Source of the DNA: an uncultured Collinsella sp.
GTDB lineage: Bacteria > Actinomycetota > Coriobacteriia > Coriobacteriales > Coriobacteriaceae
Length of the DNA stretch: 64,000 nucleotides
NCBI GenBank assembly: GCA_902492235.1
Contig: CABUKS010000008.1
Location: forward strand, 1 to 64,000
Reading direction: 5' to 3'
A model generated the notes under the pieces. That model made no database searches. It saw only the letters and a list, made by a program, of their open reading frames with translations, and was not told where the DNA came from. This document shows, piece by piece, positions 17,845 to 27,423 of this stretch. The position numbers and the translations under genes are program-made. Every line of letters begins with the position of its first letter. Position 1 is the stretch's first letter.

Positions 17845-18088
17845 GGTCCCCCTGGTTGCGATGTGCAAAATCGCGAGTATTCAGCACCAGTTTGGCCGTA
17901 GATGGTAGCTCGAGCGGCTGGCTTTGCCTTTTTGACAGTAGATAATCCACATGCTAAATAAAAATGAGGAATAAATATTTACTAGACGGACCCTTCGTCC
18001 TAAAAGTTCGTCTAACAATCGGCCGATTCTATGCCTCCGGAGGAGAAATTGCAGAATACTCCGATTTTTGCACGGCCCGAGGGGGACC
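17845..18088. repeat. long-inverted-repeat element, family C
   Basis: A gene-free stretch bounded by imperfect inverted arms of about 40 bases. The left arm (17845-17886) has GGTCCCCCTGG...TGCAAAATCG...GAGTATTC, and the right arm (18050-18088) has GAATACTCCGATTTTTGCA...GGGGGACC. Between them is AT-rich DNA with a short GACGGACCCTTCGTC dyad. The architecture is like family A, but the sequence is unrelated. Only one copy is in the window. Confidence 0.65.
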
Positions 18089-18130
18089 ACCTGTCGTTTA
18101 AGGCTGCGATAAGTGGAGCTGCCTTAGGGA

Positions 18131-19144
18131 TTACGCCATCGGGATGCGGTCGTGGTTGACTTGGCTGTAGAACAGGCGCTGAATCTCGGCCGCATCACGT
18201 GACTGGCCGAGTGCCCACATGGTTTTGGCCACGAGCGTCTCGGTGGTCATGTCGTCGCCGCGCAGAATGCCCGGATGATCGGCGTAAGCACGGCCGACCT
18301 CATAAACGCCCAGATCGAGGCCCTCTTCGGGGACCTGCGTGGTCATAACGACGGTGCGACCCGAATCGACCCAGCGGAAAATTGCCTCTTGGAACGACTC
18401 GCCCGACTCGCCAAACTCGGGAATACCGCCAATGCCAAAGGTCTCCAGAATCACGGCGTCGTAGCTGTCGGCAAGGGCGTCGAGGATGCCCGGGTTCACG
18501 CCGGGCGTAAGCTTGAGTACAAATACGCGCGGGTCGATGCTGTCGTAGAAACGCACCGGGTTTTCGCCCTGATGCGTGCCGTGGAGCCCGTTGCGCACGA
18601 TGCGGTCGTTGCGGATGTAGGCAATGGGCGGATAGTTGACGCTAATGAACGCGTTAAAGCTCATGGTGCGCTGCTTGCGGGCGCGCGTGCCGGCAATGGC
18701 GACGCCGCCAAACACGATCGAAACATCGTGCGAATGCTCGTCGAGCGCATAGAGCAGACTCTGGTACAGATTGAGCTTGGCGTCGGTAAAGGGGTTGCCC
18801 ATGGGCTTTTGCGAACCGGTGAGCACGATGGGCTTGGGGCTGTCCTGAATCAGATAGGAAAGCGCCGCCGCGGTGTAGCTCATGGTGTCGGTGCCGTGCA
18901 GAATCACGAAGCCGTCGTGATCGGCATAGCCTTCGACGATGACGTCGCGGATGCGCATCCAGTCACTCGGGCGCATATTGGTGCTGTCGATGTTCATGGG
19001 CTGCACGACGTCGAGCTCGCAGAGGCCCGAGATCTCGGGGACGCTCTGGGCGAGCTCCTCACCGGTCAGGGCGGGGGAGAGGCCGTTGCCGTCCTCGGTC
19101 GATGCGATGGTGCCGCCCGTGGCGATGAGAAGGATGCGCTTCAT
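18131..19144 (-). CDS. ansA: type I L-asparaginase
   Basis: A 337-residue cytoplasmic asparaginase (asparagine to aspartate and ammonia). The catalytic Thr12 lies in the N-terminal ATGGTIAS, and the second threonine/aspartate pair in LHGTDTM (82-88), followed by VLTGSQKP. There is no signal peptide, which supports a cytoplasmic type I enzyme. The start at 19144 (MKRILLIATGG) matches the family and has ATAGGA upstream; a longer frame from 19216 adds unrelated residues. Confidence 0.94.
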   Translation of the reverse strand: MKRILLIATGGTIASTEDGNGLSPALTGEELAQSVPEISGLCELDVVQPMNIDSTNMRPSDWMRIRDVIVEGYADHDGFVILHGTDTMSYTAAALSYLIQDSPKPIVLTGSQKPMGNPFTDAKLNLYQSLLYALDEHSHDVSIVFGGVAIAGTRARKQRTMSFNAFISVNYPPIAYIRNDRIVRNGLHGTHQGENPVRFYDSIDPRVFVLKLTPGVNPGILDALADSYDAVILETFGIGGIPEFGESGESFQEAIFRWVDSGRTVVMTTQVPEEGLDLGVYEVGRAYADHPGILRGDDMTTETLVAKTMWALGQSRDAAEIQRLFYSQVNHDRIPMA

Positions 19145-19411
19145 GCTGTTATTCCTATCGTATTTGCCGCCGCAGAGGCGGAGTCGTTCGGCAGTATTGT
19201 GGCACAGGGCGTCCAATGTTCAAACGTATTACACCATCTGTAACGTTTGGTAACACTTCAATTGCCGTCAAATAGGGGCCTAGGTCGTGCGTTTGCCGTG
19301 CGCTGATGGCTGCGAGGGGCGAGAAACCCCATATAACGTGTACACTATGAAGGCTATTTTCGTTCATTCACGCGGGTGGGCACCGGCTCCCCGTCAACAA
19401 GAGGGGGAACC

Positions 19412-21010
19412 ATGGATCAAAAGGCTTCCGCAAAGGTCCTCGTACTCGACTTTGGTGCGCAGTACGGTCAGCTCATTGCCCGTCGCGTCCGCGACCTCAA
19501 CGTGTATTCCGAGATTGTCCCCTGCGACATCTCGGCCGACGAGATTCGCGAGATGAACGCCTCTGCGCTCATCCTTTCTGGCGGTCCGGCTTCCGTGTAT
19601 GCCGAGGACGCTCCGTCTATCGATCCCGCCATCTTTGACCTGGGCCTTCCCGTTCTGGGCTTCTGCTACGGCCATCAGATCACGGCCGTGACGCTTGGCG
19701 GCAAGGTCGGCCACTCCGAGGTGGGCGAGTACGGCCGCGCCACCATCACGCGCACGGCCGGCGCCAAGCTCTTTAACTCCACGCCCATGGAGCAGACCGT
19801 GTGGATGAGCCATCGCGACGCCGTTTCCGAGGTGCCCGAGGGCTTTACCGTTACCGCCAGCACCGACGTGTGCCCGGTTGCTGCCATGGAGTGCCCCGAG
19901 CGCAAGATCTTCACCACGCAGTTCCACCCCGAGGTCAAGCACTCCGAGTATGGTCAGCAGCTGCTGAGCAACTTCCTGTTTGAGATCTGCGGCCTGGAGC
20001 CCAACTGGAGCATGGACAACCTGGTCGAGACCATGACGGCCGAGTTCCGCGAGAAGGTCGGCAACGACCGCGTGATTCTGGCCCTGTCCGGCGGCGTCGA
20101 CTCTTCCGTCGTGGCTGCGCTGGGTGCTCGTGCCGTGGGCAAGCAGATGACCTGCGTGTTCATCAACCACGGTCTGCTGCGCAAGGGCGAGCCCGAGCAG
20201 GTGGAGGAGGTCTTCACCAAGCAGTTTGACGTCGACTTTATCCACGTCCACGCCGAGGACCGTTATGCCGAGCTTTTGGCCGGCGTGACCGAGCCCGAGG
20301 AGAAGCGCCGCATCATCGGTACGCAGTTCTGGAAAGAGTTCTTCGCCGTGGCCCAGCAGCTCGAGACCGATGGCAAGCCGGTCAAGTACCTGGCTCAGGG
20401 CACCATCTACCCCGACATCATCGAGTCCGGCGCTCGCAAGACGGGCGGCAAGACGGCTACCATCAAGAGCCATCACAATCTGATCCCGTTCCCCGAGGGC
20501 GTGCACTTCGACCTCATCGAGCCGCTCGATCACTTCTTTAAGGACGAGGTCCGCGCGCTTGGTCTGGCGCTTGGCCTGCCGGGTCACATCGTGTTCCGTC
20601 AGCCTTTCCCGGGTCCGGGTCTGGCAATCCGCATCATCGGCGCGGTCGACAAGGAGAAACTCGAGATCCTCAAGAACGCCGACGCCATCGTGCGTGAGGA
20701 GCTCGATGCCTACAACCAGCGTCTGTTTGAGCAGACCGGCGAGCGCAACTCCGAGCACAGCTGCTGGCAGTACTTTGCGGTTCTGCCCGACATTAAGTCC
20801 GTCGGCGTCATGGGCGACGAGCGCACCTATCAGCGCCCGATTATCCTGCGCGCCGTCGAGTCCAGCGACGCTATGACAGCCGATTGGGCCAAACTGCCCT
20901 ACGACGTGTTGGCCCGCATTTCCGGCCGCATCGTTGCCGAGGTTCCCGGCGCCAACCGCGTGTGCTACGACATCACGTCCAAGCCGCCCGCGACCATCGA
21001 GTGGGAGTAG
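19412..21010 (+). CDS. guaA: GMP synthase (glutamine-hydrolysing)
   Basis: A 532-residue two-domain enzyme converting XMP to GMP. The N-terminal class I amidotransferase has Cys85 (GFCYGHQ) and the FHPEVKHSEYG His/Glu pair. The ATP pyrophosphatase loop LSGGVDSSV follows, then the dimerisation domain ending in KPPATIEWE. The start at 19412 follows GAGGGGGAACC. A purine housekeeping gene with its own terminator. Confidence 0.97.
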   Translation: MDQKASAKVLVLDFGAQYGQLIARRVRDLNVYSEIVPCDISADEIREMNASALILSGGPASVYAEDAPSIDPAIFDLGLPVLGFCYGHQITAVTLGGKVGHSEVGEYGRATITRTAGAKLFNSTPMEQTVWMSHRDAVSEVPEGFTVTASTDVCPVAAMECPERKIFTTQFHPEVKHSEYGQQLLSNFLFEICGLEPNWSMDNLVETMTAEFREKVGNDRVILALSGGVDSSVVAALGARAVGKQMTCVFINHGLLRKGEPEQVEEVFTKQFDVDFIHVHAEDRYAELLAGVTEPEEKRRIIGTQFWKEFFAVAQQLETDGKPVKYLAQGTIYPDIIESGARKTGGKTATIKSHHNLIPFPEGVHFDLIEPLDHFFKDEVRALGLALGLPGHIVFRQPFPGPGLAIRIIGAVDKEKLEILKNADAIVREELDAYNQRLFEQTGERNSEHSCWQYFAVLPDIKSVGVMGDERTYQRPIILRAVESSDAMTADWAKLPYDVLARISGRIVAEVPGANRVCYDITSKPPATIEWE

Positions 21011-21124
21011 GCTGACAGGGTTCTGACCTGCACTTTTGAGTGCCGCACTGTGCTGCTGAGTTTCGTTTCGTACGAGAGTCACGGCAAAGCCACCAGCGAC
21101 ATTGGTGAGTAAACTCAATTATCG

Positions 21125-21158
21125 AGCCTCCGTTCCCATGTTGGAATGGAGGCTTTTT
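21125..21158 (+). terminator. terminator after guaA
   Basis: Stem AGCCTCC-g-TTCC / GGAA-t-GGAGGCT with a 6-nt loop, followed by TTTT. It lies 115 bases beyond the guaA stop. Confidence 0.85.
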
Positions 21159-21370
21159 CTTTGCCTTTTTATTCCCTTTCATCTGCGATTTCGCCATTTA
21201 CTCCCCGTGTTTCAAGATGACAAGGCATGGGGCGGTATTCGGAGGAATGGGAGTAAGGATTCATTCCAGCGGCAGACGAGATGGCGACTAGACAGGGCGA
21301 TCCCTGCAATGGGCATTATTATCCGGGAAGCGTTTGATTGCGAGGCACGCCTGTGTGAGGGCCTGAGTCG

Positions 21371-22768
21371 TCAGGCCCCGCACAGGGGGACCGCGATGGT
21401 GGCCACCGCGCCGCCCGAGGGGCTGTTGGCGAGCGAGACGGAGCCCCCGTGGGCGCTCGCGGCCTCGGAAGCGGCGTGGAGGCCGAGCCCGTAGTGGCGG
21501 CCTCCGTCGCGCGAGGAGCGGGAGGAGTCGTCTGTGAAGAGGCGCTCGCAGCCACGCTCGAGGGCGGCGGGAGAGAAGCCCGGTCCGTCGTCGGACACCT
21601 CGATGACGAGGTGTCCGCCCGCGACGTCGCAGGAGACCGCCACGCGCGAGCGCGCGTGCTCGGCGGCGTTGGCCACGAGGTTCGCGGCGGCTCGCGTCAG
21701 GGCGGTTCGGTCGAGCGGGGCCTCGGGCGCGCCCGCGACAGCGGGGCCCGTGGCCGCGTCGAGCGCCACGCCTCGCGACCGGGCGATCTGGGCGGCCTCG
21801 GCGAGGACCTGCTCGCAGAGCTCGGCCGGCCGCATGGGGGCCCTCTCCGCCCCGCCGGACCCGCGCGAGGCCTCGATGAGCAGGCGCACGTAGCCGTCGA
21901 GCCTTTCGACACTGCCGGCTATGTCGCGCGCGGCGGCCGCGAGGTCGGTGTCTTTCTCGTCTTCCAGCTCCTCCGCCACGAAGTCGGCGTTGGCGCGCAG
22001 CACGGTGAGCGGCGTCTTGAGGTCGTGGGCGAGCGACGCCACCTGCTCGCGCTGCCCCCGCTCCGCGGCCCAGCGGGCTTCGAGCGACTCGGCGAGGGAG
22101 GCCCGCATGGCGTCCATCGCGGCGAGGACGTCGTTCACCTCGCGCACGTTGGTGCTGCCGACCGCGAAGTCGAGCTCCCCCGCGCCGACGCGCTCCGCCG
22201 CCTCCGCGAGCGGCGCCATCTTGCGCGAGATCACGCGGCTCGCGCGGCGCGCCACGAGCGCGAGCGCGAGCGCGCTTCCCGCAGCGGCGCCGACGAGCAT
22301 GAGGTTCTGCGGGTTGGGAAGCAGGCCGGCGAGGTCGCGCGAGACCCACTGCGGCAGGTACTCGCTGGCGAGTGCGCAGCCCCCGCCGCCCTTGAGCGGG
22401 AACGCGGCGTAGGTGAGGCCCGAGCCCCCGCCCTCGATCTCCACTGTGCCCGGATCCGCGGCGAGTGCCGCACGGGCCATCTCCGTCGCGTCCTCGAGCC
22501 GCGTGCCCTCGAGGTCTGTCATCAGCGCGTATCCGTCCTTGTTCAGGATGAGGTAGCGGTACGCCGTCGGCACGTCCTGCTGCCCACAGACGCCGTCGCG
22601 TGCCAGGCCCTCCGCGACCTCGCGCGCATTGGCCGGCCCCCAGCTTGCCTCGTAGACGAAGCCCGCGTTGATCGCCGCGGAGAGCGCCATGAACGAGGCG
22701 AGCCACGCCGTGGCAACCGCCGCGAACGCGTAGGCGAAGTAGCGCGCGATGACGAAGGAGAGCGGCAT
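21371..22768 (-). CDS. sensor histidine kinase, last gene of the immunity operon
   Basis: A 465-residue membrane kinase. Helix 1 lies at about 8-34, an extracytoplasmic sensor of about 125 residues follows, then helix 2 at ~160-180. A HAMP-like linker leads to the H-box with His248 (SLAHDLKTPLTV), an N-box (NLVANAAEHA) and G-boxes (DDGPGFS, HYGLGLHAASEAA). The start at 22768 is 27 bases after the regulator's stop. With the regulator upstream it forms a two-component pair likely to control the ABC genes of the same operon, as in lantibiotic-responsive systems. Strong GC bias at third positions. Confidence 0.85.
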   Translation of the reverse strand: MPLSFVIARYFAYAFAAVATAWLASFMALSAAINAGFVYEASWGPANAREVAEGLARDGVCGQQDVPTAYRYLILNKDGYALMTDLEGTRLEDATEMARAALAADPGTVEIEGGGSGLTYAAFPLKGGGGCALASEYLPQWVSRDLAGLLPNPQNLMLVGAAAGSALALALVARRASRVISRKMAPLAEAAERVGAGELDFAVGSTNVREVNDVLAAMDAMRASLAESLEARWAAERGQREQVASLAHDLKTPLTVLRANADFVAEELEDEKDTDLAAAARDIAGSVERLDGYVRLLIEASRGSGGAERAPMRPAELCEQVLAEAAQIARSRGVALDAATGPAVAGAPEAPLDRTALTRAAANLVANAAEHARSRVAVSCDVAGGHLVIEVSDDGPGFSPAALERGCERLFTDDSSRSSRDGGRHYGLGLHAASEAASAHGGSVSLANSPSGGAVATIAVPLCGA

Positions 22769-22794
22769 GCCCCCGCGACCTCGCGCCCCGGTCC

Positions 22795-23457
22795 TCAGAG
22801 CTGCCACTTGTACCCCATCCCCCAGACGGTTGCGATCGGATCGGCGCCGGCCTCGGAGAGTTTCCTCCGGGCGCGGCTGACCTGCATGGATATGGCCGCG
22901 TCGTCGGCGTCGCTCTCCCAGCCGAGCACCGCCTCGCGTATCTGTGCGCGGCTCATGACCTGCCCGGGGTGGCGGGCGAGGTACTCGCAGATGGCGTACT
23001 CGGTGGGCGTGAGCGGTACGGCCTCGCCGCCCACGGCGAGGCCGCGCGCCCCGAGGTCGATCCGCACCTCCCCGAAGGAGAGGGCGTGCGAGCGCGGCCG
23101 GCGCTCACGGCGTAGATGGGCCGCGACCTTGGCGCGCAGCTCCGCGGCCCCGAAGGGCTTGCGGACGTAGTCGTCGGCGCCCAGGCCGTAGCCGGCCACG
23201 GCGTCCTCCTCGGCCACGCGCGCGGTCAGGAAGATGATGGGCCCGTCGAAGTCCGGGCGGATCTGCCGCACGAGCTCGAAGCCGTCGAGCCCCGGCATCA
23301 TGACGTCGCAGAGCACGAGGTCGAAGCGCGAGAGGTCCATCCCCGGGACCGCCGTCGGGTCCGTTGCCTTGACGACTTCATGGCCGTCGCGGCCGAGAAC
23401 GCGCGCGAGCGCGTCGAGGATCGCCCGCTCATCATCCACTGCCAGTATCCTCGCCAT
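22795..23457 (-). CDS. OmpR-family response regulator
   Basis: A 220-residue regulator with an N-terminal receiver domain (acidic pair in VDDER, phospho-acceptor Asp51 in LVLCDVMMPG, conserved Lys in DDYVRKPFG) and a C-terminal winged helix (LTPTEYAICEYLARHPGQVMSR ... SMQVSRARRKL). Start ATG at 23457 with AGGAGG. Partner of the kinase immediately downstream. It probably regulates the ABC/YxeA genes upstream in its own operon. Confidence 0.92.
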   Translation of the reverse strand: MARILAVDDERAILDALARVLGRDGHEVVKATDPTAVPGMDLSRFDLVLCDVMMPGLDGFELVRQIRPDFDGPIIFLTARVAEEDAVAGYGLGADDYVRKPFGAAELRAKVAAHLRRERRPRSHALSFGEVRIDLGARGLAVGGEAVPLTPTEYAICEYLARHPGQVMSRAQIREAVLGWESDADDAAISMQVSRARRKLSEAGADPIATVWGMGYKWQL

Positions 23458-23501
23458 ATTCGACCTCCTGAAACTCCCGTTGCATTGTACTTGCGCCGCG
23501 C

Positions 23502-23903
23502 TCAGCGGTCTAGAGCCCCGCGCGCAGCCGCGGGCGCCTCGGCCGCATCGCACGCGCGGTAGCGCACGCCCGAGCCGCCGCGCGCCTCGATCTCGAGCCA
23601 GCCCTCGCCGTTCGATTCCCGTCCGAAGAAGATGAGCTGGAGTTCTCGGACATTGCCCCTGTCGAACGCCGCGTCCACCAGGTAGACGTAGTTCGCCCCC
23701 GCCCCGGTGGCGTCGGCGTAGGAGCTCGCGTGGCTGCCGGGCTCGGGCGCGGGCGCCCACATGGTGATCTCAGGGTTGGGCAGCACGCGGTCGGCGATCG
23801 AGCGCAGCGCCGACCCCCAGCCGGCGTCGAGCAGGGCATTCCCGCCCAGGACGAGCGCTGCGGAGAGGAGGACGAGCACGGCGGCGAGCGGCTTCCTACT
23901 CAT
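23502..23903 (-). CDS. YxeA-like exported protein
   Basis: A 133-residue protein with an N-terminal hydrophobic segment (about 5-24) that is a signal peptide or anchor. The remainder resembles the YxeA/DUF1093 fold: an N-terminal region with NPEITMWAP, a central NYVYLVDAAFDRGNVRELQLIFFG, and a GEGWLEIEARGGSGVRYRAC strand pair. It overlaps the end of the upstream permease by eight bases. YxeA-type genes often accompany lantibiotic-type ABC transporters, which matches this operon; the molecular role is not established. Confidence 0.68.
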   Translation of the reverse strand: MSRKPLAAVLVLLSAALVLGGNALLDAGWGSALRSIADRVLPNPEITMWAPAPEPGSHASSYADATGAGANYVYLVDAAFDRGNVRELQLIFFGRESNGEGWLEIEARGGSGVRYRACDAAEAPAAARGALDR

Positions 23904-24714
23904 CTGCCCTCCCGTCCTCGAAGCGACAGAACCAGGCCAGAAGGACGGCGGCGGCTGCCAGGGCGAGCACGAGGCCAGCGAGCGCAGTCGTGAGGAGAGG
24001 GCCCGCCGCGCGTGCGGCGTCGATGAAGGCCTCCACCCCGAGCGACCCTAGGCGCGCGGGCCAGGCGAGCGGCACCCAGCTCAGGGGCGTCGCCAGGGCA
24101 CCGGTGAGCTCGCCGGTCATGAGGCCGTGCGCAAGTCCGCCCACTGAGAAGAACGCGAGGAGCATCCCCGCCGCGCCGGCGCAGATGGCGGCGTTGCGGC
24201 CGAGGCGCAGGGCCACGCCGAGCCCCAGCGCGTAGAGGGGCAGGCTGCCCAGCACGATGCCCGCCCAGGCGGCCGCAAGCGGAGCGGGCCCGAGCGGCAG
24301 GCGCCCGGCGACGGCGAGCACGGCCCCGAACACGCCGAGCGCCACGGCCAGCGCGCCCGCGCCGAGCGCCGCAAGGGCGAGTAGCTTCGCCGCGACGGCG
24401 CGCCCGCGCGAGGGGACCGCCGTGAGGTTGGCGAGGCGCCCGGCAGCGCGCTCCTCGTCCACGGCGAGCCCGCAGACGATGGCGGACATGAGCGGCATGA
24501 GGGCGCCGAGGAACTGGGCGTAGGCGTCTGCGCCCAGCGCCGGGTCCCATCGGGCTATGGAGAAGTACTCGCCGCAGGCAAGACCGGCTGCCAGGCCGCA
24601 GACGAGGTGCACCGCCGTGAGCGGGGAGCGCGCCAGGCGCAGGGCCTCGGAGAGCAGGGCCCGCGGGAGAGTCATGCGCGGCGTCGGGTCGGAGAGTCGT
24701 GTCATGGCCATCAT
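23896..24714 (-). CDS. lantibiotic-immunity-type ABC permease, second subunit
   Basis: A 272-residue integral membrane protein with about six hydrophobic segments, of the MutG/EpiG-like permease type. It contains DEERAAGRLANLTAVPSRGRAVAAKLLAL, typical of ABC-2 immunity permeases, and SWVPLAWPARLGSL near the end. Its ATG overlaps the stop of the broken first permease, and GAGGAGAG precedes it. It is expected to form a heterodimer with that first permease, which appears non-functional here. Confidence 0.78.
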   Translation of the reverse strand: MMAMTRLSDPTPRMTLPRALLSEALRLARSPLTAVHLVCGLAAGLACGEYFSIARWDPALGADAYAQFLGALMPLMSAIVCGLAVDEERAAGRLANLTAVPSRGRAVAAKLLALAALGAGALAVALGVFGAVLAVAGRLPLGPAPLAAAWAGIVLGSLPLYALGLGVALRLGRNAAICAGAAGMLLAFFSVGGLAHGLMTGELTGALATPLSWVPLAWPARLGSLGVEAFIDAARAAGPLLTTALAGLVLALAAAAVLLAWFCRFEDGRADE

Positions 24715-25475
24715 CTCTCCTCGGAGCGCGCGAACCAGGCCGCGCCCGCCGCCGTGAGCGCGGCGAACGCGAGCGCGCAGACCGCAAGGCCCGCCAGTGT
24801 GAGCATGCCGTCCGCCGTGAGCGCCCCGCCGAGCGCCATGTCCGCCGCGAGCGGCTCGCCGCTCGGCAGCACGGGGATGAAGCTCGTAGGGATGACCATG
24901 CTCGCCGACGGCGGAAAGAGCTGCGGCAGCGGCACCAGCGACCAGGCGAAACCACCCACGAGCTGCGCGGCGAGCGGGCAGAAGATGCCCGCGAGCATGC
25001 CGAGCCGCGCCGTGAGGAAGAGCCCTGCGGGGATCATCTACGCCGCGGTCACCGTGTTGACGAGCGCGCAGAGGAGCATCGTGAGCGTGCCCGCGACCGT
25101 GAGGCCCTGCGAGGAGAACGCCGATCCCGCGAGGTAGATGCCGAAGACCACGAGGTTCGAGAGCGCGCAGAGCGCGAGGCACCAGAGCGCCTTGGCCCAC
25201 CAGGCGCTCCTAAGCGAGAAGCCCAGGCCCAGAAGCCCCCGCATCCGCGTGCGCGCGTCCGCCCGCGCGACGCACGCCACCACGAGAGAGAGCCACGGGC
25301 AGGAAGAGCGCGTACCAGTAGTTCCACGCGCTGAAGATCTGCACGCCCCGGTAGGGCATCGCGCCGAGCAGCGGCATCGGCAGCGCCATGAGCACGGCCA
25401 GGCGAACCGGTGCCGCGTGGCGCGACTTCAGGGCCTCAGCGCGCAGGCCCGCGAGCAGGCCGCCTTTCTCGCCCG

Positions 25476-25479
<4 letters not shown>
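24711..25479 (-). pseudogene. broken lantibiotic-immunity-type ABC permease, first subunit
   Basis: One permease split into three pieces. Piece 1 (25479 to about 25300) reads through FSAWNYWYALFLPVALS and then shifts frame at a CT-dinucleotide run. Restoring one CT unit gives ...LFLPVALSLVVACVARADAR and joins piece 2 (to 25038). Piece 2 ends at an in-frame TAG (25035-25037) between VNTVTAA and MIPAGLFLT, after which piece 3 continues in the same frame to 24711. Membrane segments are spread over all pieces as in an intact MutE/EpiE-type permease of about 250 residues. Either lesion alone should abolish it. A start with GGAGGTGG overlaps the ATPase stop. Confidence 0.85.
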
Positions 25480-26204
<725 letters not shown>

Positions 26205-26272
26205 GGGTTCGTCCTTTCTCTTCCGGGCGCGCGGGCCGAGTCGCCGTGCCCGCGCGCCTTACCTTTCGGGTT

Positions 26273-26286
26273 CACCATCCATGGTG
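26273..26286. promoter_or_regulatory. candidate operator upstream of the ABC operon
   Basis: CACCATCCATGGTG has perfect six-base arms about 70 bases upstream of the ATPase start. It is a possible regulator site, but OmpR-type regulators usually prefer direct repeats, so support is weak. Confidence 0.3.
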
Positions 26287-26387
26287 GGGCGCGTTTCTAA
26301 CGAAGTTGTAACGGCCGTTGGGCTCTTTTGGCGCCAGCCCTTCACGACCCGTACGCTACTCATGGTATGTTTATCGCGATAACAAGG

Positions 26388-26605
26388 ACGGAGGTGCCGC
26401 TAAATCGAAAAAGGCAAACCCTGGAGACGTGATTTTCGCCATAACGAGCAAGAATATCGAAGATGTCTGCACACCATTGGCGTGGGAAGACGAACAGCCG
26501 GTTGCAATCAGCGGACACTCTTGCGAGTATGCGACCGAAAGCATTATCCCGAGATACCTAGCATATTTAATCAGGGCTGCCAGTGGCAGCGTGAGGGTAA
26601 TTTAG
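26388..26605 (+). pseudogene. fragment of a type I restriction specificity (HsdS-like) domain
   Basis: About 70 residues read KANPGDVIFAITSKNIED, CTPLAWEDEQPVAISGH and IIPRYLAYLIRA, the pattern of a target-recognition domain in HsdS or fused methylase-specificity proteins (GDVIFAITSKN, VAISGHS, PRYLAYYLR). The rest of a roughly 400-residue gene, and any hsdM/hsdR, is absent, and the frame runs into unrelated sequence on both sides. Likely a leftover from a lost restriction locus next to the transferred-looking operons. Confidence 0.55.
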
Positions 26606-26822
26606 CGGTGGCGGTTCTGCCGCTGCCGTCCCGTGCTGATTCTGGCTTGCGAGGCGATTCTGCTATTCTGCGAGTTGAAAAGGTTCCACTCCGGCGACAA
26701 GAGCTCCCCTGCTCTTCCGCGAACAGCGGATAGCCGGGGTGGTCGTTTGTTAGTAGTACTTTTTGAACGATAAAGTTACCGTGATAATCAGGCGGCTGGC
26801 TGCCGTTGCCTAAGCGGTCTTG

Positions 26823-27290
26823 TCACATCGTTGCCGCAGCCCCCGGCGCAGTGCGCAGCTCCTGCCGAATCTTCCGAAAGCGTTCTGGGACTTCGGCAAG
26901 CTCCATCTTCTGCGGGGCATCGACCGTACCCGCTTCCTTCGCCGTTTCGTAATACCAGCACTTGTAATCCACCATCTCCATGGTGTGCTGCAATTCCGCC
27001 ATCTGCTGTTTCAGAACTTCTTGTTGGCGCCGGAACATGGCAAGGCGCAAATCGATGGTGTCGTCTCCTTGCAGCGCCATCTCAATGTACTGCCGGATGT
27101 CCTTGATGGACATCCCGGCTTTCTTCATGCAGCCGATCACCTGCAGCCATTCGATATCCGATTCTCGGAACATGCGAATGCCACCGGAGGAGCGCTCCAC
27201 GAAGGGCAGCAGCCCCTCCTTGTCGTAGTAGCGTAAGGTGGACGCCGCAACCCCCAGCAGCTTCGCCATCTCTCCCACCGTATAGACCAT
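26823..27290 (-). CDS. MerR-family transcriptional regulator
   Basis: A 155-residue regulator with an N-terminal MerR winged helix (VYTVGEMAKLLGVAASTLRYYDKEGLL, residues 2-28, then SSGGIRMF) and a long dimerisation coiled coil (about 80-115). There are no cysteine pairs of metal sensors; it resembles AdhR/redox-aldehyde-type MerR proteins. It is divergent from a reductase operon whose promoter has the 19-base spacer typical of MerR control. Effector unknown, possibly an electrophile. Confidence 0.9.
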   Translation of the reverse strand: MVYTVGEMAKLLGVAASTLRYYDKEGLLPFVERSSGGIRMFRESDIEWLQVIGCMKKAGMSIKDIRQYIEMALQGDDTIDLRLAMFRRQQEVLKQQMAELQHTMEMVDYKCWYYETAKEAGTVDAPQKMELAEVPERFRKIRQELRTAPGAAATM

Positions 27291-27323
27291 CTGAAAACCC
27301 CTCCGAATTATTCCAGAATCCCC

Positions 27324-27354
27324 TTGACTTAAAGTTAACTTTAAGTTCTAGGAT
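27324..27354 (+). promoter_or_regulatory. MerR-type promoter with 19-bp spacer and central dyad
   Basis: TTGACT (27324-27329) and TAGGAT (27349-27354) are 19 bases apart, too long for normal sigma-70 use but standard for MerR-activated promoters. A perfect 18-bp palindrome (CTTAAAGTT and its complement, 27328-27345) fills the spacer. It drives the operon starting at 27424. Confidence 0.85.
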
Positions 27355-27423
27355 GCACATGAAGTTTAAAGGAAGCATGCTTCCAAACAGAATGTTTGTC
27401 AATCATAAGGAGGGGAATCGAAC

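Noticed and set aside
19394..21118. 574-codon minus-strand frame opposite guaA
   Set aside because: guaA has all catalytic motifs. The opposite frame is low-complexity (Leu/Gly/His/Val) with no motif or start site.
23896..25200. 434-codon minus-strand frame read as one protein
   Set aside because: Its first half is an Arg/Gly-rich out-of-frame reading of the broken permease; the true second permease starts at 24714.
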